From an archaeon (GTDB lineage Archaea > Asgardarchaeota > Hermodarchaeia > Hermodarchaeales > Hermodarchaeaceae), in contig JABXGY010000319.1 in the NCBI GenBank assembly GCA_016550395.1, positions 1-5,904 of the forward strand: DNA of 5,904 nucleotides. Reading direction: 5' to 3'. The notes under the pieces are model-generated. The model searched no databases. It worked only from the letters and a program-made list of their open reading frames with translations, and had not been told where the DNA came from. This document shows, one piece after another, positions 1 to 3,124 of the stretch. How positions within the stretch are numbered: the first letter of the stretch is position 1; each line of letters begins with the position of its first letter. The translations under genes were made by a program, and so were the position numbers.

Positions 1-4
1 ACCA

Positions 5-2095
5 ATGATTAGGGATGTTTACATACTCAAACGGACTGGTGAAGTCCTAATACACAAGCCCTTTAGTAAACGCGGCGTTGATGAAACCATCTTTAGTGGA
101 TTCTATAGCGCTCTCAGCGCCTTTGCCGAAGAACTCGGTCACGGTGGAATCGAAACCATCCAAATGGGGGATGTTAGTTTTTATTACGAACATAGCGAAG
201 ACCTCCTCTTTGCCATTGCAGCAGATAAATCCCACAACGCCAAAGACGTCAAGATCGTATTAACTGAAGTCAAACAGCAATTCATTGAAAAATACACCGA
301 CCAAGTCGCCGATTGGGATGGCAATCCCCTTCCCTTCCAAAAATTTACAAAGGACATCGAACTCATCGTCTCTGCCAAACCAAGTATCCAAGGCGAGGCC
401 AGCGCATTTGCACTCCCCTTCGCCTTGGATGGCACTCGACTAAAAGGTAAGTCTCTGACTGACCCAGAAATTACTGGGGACTATATTCTCGATTCTCGAC
501 TTGAACTGGCTGCTGTTCATCTCCTCTTAGATGACATTCGACGATCCGAAAACAACCTCAAACCCCTGAAAGAGGGATGTTACGAATTTATCGCTAAACT
601 CCTCTGGCCTATTTGGGTAGTGAAAAGTCCTGATGACCGCCTATTACTCATTGATGGACTCAAACTCTTACAACCACAAGTAGAAAGAGGTTTTGTTCCT
701 CCCGCTAGTCGTTATGAAGCACTTCTCAACGTGAATGCCTCCCCTGAATATCTAGCTATAATGAACAAACTCACCGAAGAAGTCCGAACAGCAGCACAAT
801 CAACGCCATTTGATATCCATGTTATCCCATCGGAGCTAGCTCAACAGATCCAACAATTAGCTCGCATCACGAATGGTAAAGACCAGTTTGGAGTGCTACT
901 TCCTAGTCGAATAAACTACAATCAAGCCAAGAAAGAAGCTGAGAATTTCTTCGCTGAAGCTATCAACACATACACTGAAGCAGGTACCCAATGGACAGAA
1001 TTTCGCACCTATTTTCAAAAGGATACCCAGAAATGGGAAGAACGCATAAACACCGAAATCATCACCCTTGAAGAACATTACAAAACCAGAAAGGCAGCCC
1101 TGAAAAAAGAGATCGATAAGACCCTTACTGAACTTGCCAAAGAAGAAGAGAAAGAATTAGCTGAAGTCGATAAATGGCGACAGAACCAAGAAAAGACAAT
1201 ACTTACCCCACTACAGACGAGTCTTGAACCACTCAGCGAACAAATCTCCGAACAACAAACAGCACTAGAACAATTTCTCGAGAAAAACTCAGGCAGTAAG
1301 AAAGGAGCAGAGACCTTCATTAGTCAACTCACACAAACCCTCGACCAATTTAACATTTTCACCACTGACGTTCGAAACCAATCCAAAGAAACACGAAAAC
1401 AAATCCAACAAACTCAGCGAGAACTTAATGACCTGGACAAACAAGTACAAGAAAAGAAACACCAAGTCCACCATCGTTTCGAACTTCAAGAAAAAGAAGA
1501 AATCAAACTCCTCGATGCCTTACAAGAAGAACGGGAAATTCAACTCCAAGAAACACAACACCGACTCAATAAACTCAAAGACCATGCCACTGAAATCGAT
1601 GGGCTTATCAACGAACACATCACCCACAGCAACCAACAACTCGAAAAGTTTGAAAAATACCTCATTGAAAACGGAACACTACTTCCCACCGACACTAAGA
1701 CCCCCATATACATTCCAATCTATTTGGCAGGACTCAAACGGGAAGATGACAGTACCAAATTAGTCATCATTCCACCACTCATTGTCCCACCCTCCAAACA
1801 TGATGCAGCCACAGCTCTTGGACAACGTTCCACTCCTATAGCATCCCTATCATCAGAAATGATGCAATACATAAAACAGCCCCTTGAAACCGCACTAGCT
1901 AATGATGAAAAATTCGCCAAACAAGTCACACGGTTCTCACCACGACATAATTTACTCCAAGATTCACATATCGAGAGCCTGCTCTACTCAGGGCTTCATG
2001 CCATGTGGCAATCTAAGCTCATCCCTGAACACCAACATACCCAGATCAAACTAGCCTGCATCGACATCTACCGCAGCACCAATGGAAATTCCTAG
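5..2095 (+). CDS. Longin-like domain fused to a long (probably hairpin) coiled coil; putative Asgard trafficking/GTPase-associated protein
   Basis: This 696-residue protein shows no signal peptide or membrane segment and is probably cytosolic. Residues 1 to about 100 read as a longin/adaptin-small-subunit-like alpha-beta fold: a first strand beginning at the start codon (RDVYILKRTGEVLIHKPF), a helix (DETIFSGFYSALSAFAEEL, 26-44), strands at about 49-60 and 66-72 (LLFAIAA), and a long C-terminal helix (about 78-97). Residues 110-300 are mixed alpha/beta with LWPIWVV (200-206) and LLLIDGL (213-219). Residues about 305-555 are charged, Glu/Lys/Gln-rich coiled coil, broken by P402, P409 and NSGSKKG (428-434). 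Residues 565-696 form a C-terminal domain with YIPIYLAGL (568-576) and LVIIPPLIVPP (586-596). No Walker A motif is visible, so it is not an SMC/Rad50 ATPase. Longin domains elsewhere bind small GTPases or act in vesicle tethering and adaptor complexes; a similar role here is inference. Only four bases precede the ATG, so no ribosome site can be seen, but the fold begins immediately and the start looks right. The stop is TAG. Confidence 0.9.
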   Translation: MIRDVYILKRTGEVLIHKPFSKRGVDETIFSGFYSALSAFAEELGHGGIETIQMGDVSFYYEHSEDLLFAIAADKSHNAKDVKIVLTEVKQQFIEKYTDQVADWDGNPLPFQKFTKDIELIVSAKPSIQGEASAFALPFALDGTRLKGKSLTDPEITGDYILDSRLELAAVHLLLDDIRRSENNLKPLKEGCYEFIAKLLWPIWVVKSPDDRLLLIDGLKLLQPQVERGFVPPASRYEALLNVNASPEYLAIMNKLTEEVRTAAQSTPFDIHVIPSELAQQIQQLARITNGKDQFGVLLPSRINYNQAKKEAENFFAEAINTYTEAGTQWTEFRTYFQKDTQKWEERINTEIITLEEHYKTRKAALKKEIDKTLTELAKEEEKELAEVDKWRQNQEKTILTPLQTSLEPLSEQISEQQTALEQFLEKNSGSKKGAETFISQLTQTLDQFNIFTTDVRNQSKETRKQIQQTQRELNDLDKQVQEKKHQVHHRFELQEKEEIKLLDALQEEREIQLQETQHRLNKLKDHATEIDGLINEHITHSNQQLEKFEKYLIENGTLLPTDTKTPIYIPIYLAGLKREDDSTKLVIIPPLIVPPSKHDAATALGQRSTPIASLSSEMMQYIKQPLETALANDEKFAKQVTRFSPRHNLLQDSHIESLLYSGLHAMWQSKLIPEHQHTQIKLACIDIYRSTNGNS

Positions 2096-2100
2096 CTAGG
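2091..2100. repeat. Perfect 10-bp palindrome CCTAGCTAGG over the stop codon of the longin/coiled-coil gene
   Basis: The ten bases equal their own reverse complement and include the TAG stop at 2093-2095. A second copy of the core, TAGCTAG at 2119-2125, overlaps the stop codon of the convergent zinc-ribbon gene. The two copies can also pair across 20 bases as a 7-bp stem (2092-2098 with 2119-2125). The sequence is certain; a role in transcript ending or RNA stability is inference. Confidence 0.5.
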
Positions 2101-2114
2101 TAAATGAAAAATAA
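2101..2114 (-). terminator. T-rich terminator candidate for the zinc-ribbon gene
   Basis: Read on the minus strand, the bases just after the TAA stop at 2118-2120 are TTATTTTTCATTTA. Archaeal RNA polymerase commonly stops at U-rich tracts, with or without a stem. The tract lies between the two convergent stop codons, so it would end the minus-strand transcript before it runs far into the opposing gene. Confidence 0.45.
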
Positions 2115-2117
2115 GGG

Positions 2118-2819
2118 TTAGCTAGCATCTTCCTTTTTCTTCTTTCCTTCAAGCCCAGCGGCACGCCGTGAAGCTAAATGGCGAAGTAAGCTGACGGTCG
2201 TTCTCAACTTCGACGTTTCTTTCAAGATCAACGTTTCAGCGGCTTCTTTATTTGTAACCATATTGGCTTGCAGTAACACTTTTCGCATCCATGCCAACTG
2301 ATCCTCATCAAATGACGGGTTCGTAATTATCTTTGAACTCAAATCGACCGTCATATGCTGCTTTGTCGACTCAGGTAATGTTTCATATTCTTCCTTGGTG
2401 ACCATATAAATCAGTGCACCGACATCAATGCTATCCGGTAACACACATTCCATAAAACTCCGAATCCCTATGGTAACTGCTAACGATCCAATGAGAACAA
2501 CGGTTTCTTCACTGATACCTGCAGTCAATAGTGCCGCAGCCACCTCAACCCCAAGATTCCGAATCACCGTCTGTACCGTAAATTCTACAGGTCTAATCCT
2601 CTCTTCCACATCCGGGGCGTCAAAAGCATGATAGCCTAATACTAGACCCGAGCGGGAAAATTCCACTTTGAAGCCGTGCTCACAGACCTTTCCTGGAACA
2701 ACCCGTCCCATAATGATGTTGCCTTGCACTTTATTCCACGCGTCATCTGGCACCTCCAATTCTCCGGCGGTTCCACATGTTGGACACGTGATTTGAAGCT
2801 TCAACGTCAGACTCCTCAC
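2118..2819 (-). CDS. Zinc-ribbon protein of unknown function with helical C-terminal region (Asgard-type)
   Basis: The longest reading, from a GTG at 2819, gives 233 residues; a TTG at 2804 is the more likely start and gives 228 (see the ribosome-site entry). Numbering here follows the longer form. A zinc-binding N-terminus is suggested by C12-P-T-C15-G and C46-E-H48-G, a C-x2-C...C-x-H ligand set spaced by about 30 residues with beta-strand-like sequence between. The following strand (about 50-63, ending GYHAFD) completes a small ribbon-like domain of about 70 residues. Residues 75-215 look mainly helical, with a hydrophobic stretch VVLIGSLAVTIGI (107-119) that is short and followed by Arg, so probably a buried helix or strand rather than a membrane segment. 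The tail is basic (GKKKKEDAS, 225-233). I recall similar 'CPxCG...CEHxF' N-termini in Asgard hypothetical proteins, but I know no assigned function. It is convergent with the longin gene and divergent from the surface-protein gene, with no operon partner in view. Confidence 0.85.
   Translation of the reverse strand: MRSLTLKLQITCPTCGTAGELEVPDDAWNKVQGNIIMGRVVPGKVCEHGFKVEFSRSGLVLGYHAFDAPDVEERIRPVEFTVQTVIRNLGVEVAAALLTAGISEETVVLIGSLAVTIGIRSFMECVLPDSIDVGALIYMVTKEEYETLPESTKQHMTVDLSSKIITNPSFDEDQLAWMRKVLLQANMVTNKEAAETLILKETSKLRTTVSLLRHLASRRAAGLEGKKKKEDAS
2127..2150 (+). terminator. T-rich terminator candidate for the longin/coiled-coil gene
   Basis: The plus strand downstream of the TAG stop carries a pyrimidine tract with five consecutive T (2134-2138) and further T runs, typical of archaeal U-tract termination. 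It lies inside the 3' end of the opposing gene, where it encodes that protein's lysine-rich tail, so the same bases may serve both purposes. Confidence 0.4.
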
Positions 2820-2820
2820 C
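2812..2820 (-). promoter_or_regulatory. Shine-Dalgarno GGTGAGGAG favouring the TTG start at 2804 of the zinc-ribbon gene
   Basis: On the minus strand GGTGAGGAG is followed by 7 bases and then TTG (2804-2802), an in-frame alternative start. It contains GGTGA and GAGGAG, both pairing with the archaeal 16S tail. The GTG at 2819-2817 lies within this site and has no comparable motif upstream of it. Starting at TTG gives M-KLQITCPTCG, placing the zinc-ribbon strand directly at the N-terminus. No ATG is available between the in-frame upstream stop (2858-2856) and the cysteines. Confidence 0.6.
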
Positions 2821-2854
2821 GTAGCAAGCCAAGTAATCCCAAAGGAGACTACCC

Positions 2855-2866
2855 CTTAAAATATTC
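2855..2866 (-). promoter_or_regulatory. Candidate TATA box/BRE for the zinc-ribbon gene
   Basis: The minus strand reads GAATATTTTAAGG, an AT-rich TATA-like element, directly preceded by purine-rich GGAAGA resembling an archaeal BRE. A start site about 25 bases downstream would leave a leader of roughly 15-30 bases before the GTG/TTG region, enough to include the ribosome site. This is motif spacing only. Confidence 0.4.
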
Positions 2867-2879
2867 TTCCTTCGATACA

Positions 2880-2895
2880 AAAAATCAGGATTTTT
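2880..2895. repeat. AT-rich inverted repeat AAAAATC-AG-GATTTTT
   Basis: Seven-base arms (2880-2886 and 2889-2895) are perfect complements around a two-base centre. As RNA, the loop would need to open to CAGG with a 6-bp stem. Its place just upstream of the minus-strand TATA candidate suits an operator for a dimeric regulator, but A/T runs produce such dyads by chance fairly easily. Confidence 0.35.
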
Positions 2896-2972
2896 CATCT
2901 TTTCGATAATAATCGTTTATACGCATTTATCCTAACGGGATTCTAATTGAATAACCTTCAGACCAGATAAAG

Positions 2973-2982
2973 TTATTTAAAA
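2973..2982 (+). promoter_or_regulatory. Candidate distal TATA box (TTATTTAAAA) for the surface-protein gene
   Basis: This is the best TATA-like string on the plus strand in the divergent region. It would place transcription start near 3005-3010 and leave a leader of roughly 115-120 bases, long for an archaeal gene. A nearer but weaker alternative is at 3057-3066. Confidence 0.3.
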
Positions 2983-3050
2983 CGTTCTTTCTTCCATTAA
3001 ATTAAGGTTCGGCTACAGGTGGAATTGACCACTGGGATCATTCATAGCGT

Positions 3051-3066
3051 AGGGGATTTACTATTA
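3051..3066 (+). promoter_or_regulatory. Candidate proximal BRE/TATA (AGGGGA-TTTACTATTA) for the surface-protein gene
   Basis: A purine-rich hexamer precedes TTTACTATTA. Start about 25 bases downstream would give a leader of some 35 bases, more usual than the distal candidate. The match to a TATA consensus is imperfect because of the C. Confidence 0.25.
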
Positions 3067-3111
3067 GCTACGAGGTTGTACTAGAACACTTTCCCCTGTC
3101 GCCTCCCATGT

Positions 3112-3116
3112 GGGTG
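3112..3116 (+). promoter_or_regulatory. Weak Shine-Dalgarno GGGTG for the surface-protein gene
   Basis: GGGTG lies 8 bases before the ATG at 3125 and its GGTG part can pair with the CACC of the archaeal 16S tail. It supports the ATG at 3125 over the in-frame GTG at 3110, which would add only five residues ahead of the basic end of the signal peptide. Confidence 0.45.
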
Positions 3117-3124
3117 TAAATCAC

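Larger units (their letters stand above)
2820..3124. other. Divergent, gene-free control region between the zinc-ribbon gene and the surface-protein gene
   Basis: This 305-base stretch separates two genes transcribed away from each other, so it must hold both promoters. It is AT-rich in its left two-thirds. I see TATA-like boxes for each direction, an AT-rich inverted repeat (2880-2895), and a short imperfect dyad around 3016-3034 (GTGG and CCAC arms). I found no tRNA, C/D-box RNA or small ORF with a ribosome site that I would support. Confidence 0.7.

Noticed and set aside
1428..1763. A 111-codon plus-strand frame inside the coiled-coil gene
   Set aside because: It is a Lys/Asn/Ser low-complexity reading produced by A-rich coiled-coil codons in another frame, with no ribosome site.
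5..2095. SMC/Rad50-like ATPase
   Set aside because: The hairpin-like coiled coil suggested it, but there is no Walker A (GxxGxGKS/T), Walker B or ABC signature in either terminal domain.
2463..2501. Transmembrane helix in the zinc-ribbon protein (residues 107-119)
   Set aside because: The hydrophobic run is only about 13 residues and is followed by Arg120. It is too short to span a membrane and fits a buried core segment.
2676..2909. A 77-codon plus-strand frame crossing from the zinc-ribbon gene into the intergenic region
   Set aside because: It is antisense to the zinc-ribbon N-terminus, whose metal-ligand pattern makes that gene the real one. No promoter or ribosome site is seen, and the product resembles no family I know.
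3005..3034. tRNA-like T-arm (GGTTCG) and small hairpin in the divergent region
   Set aside because: No acceptor, anticodon or D-arm partner can be laid out around it. The hairpin needs a bulge and is short.
3105..3114. CCCA-TG-TGGG palindrome just before the surface-protein start
   Set aside because: It has only four-base arms with a two-base centre, and its right arm overlaps the ribosome-site candidate. Chance is the simplest explanation.
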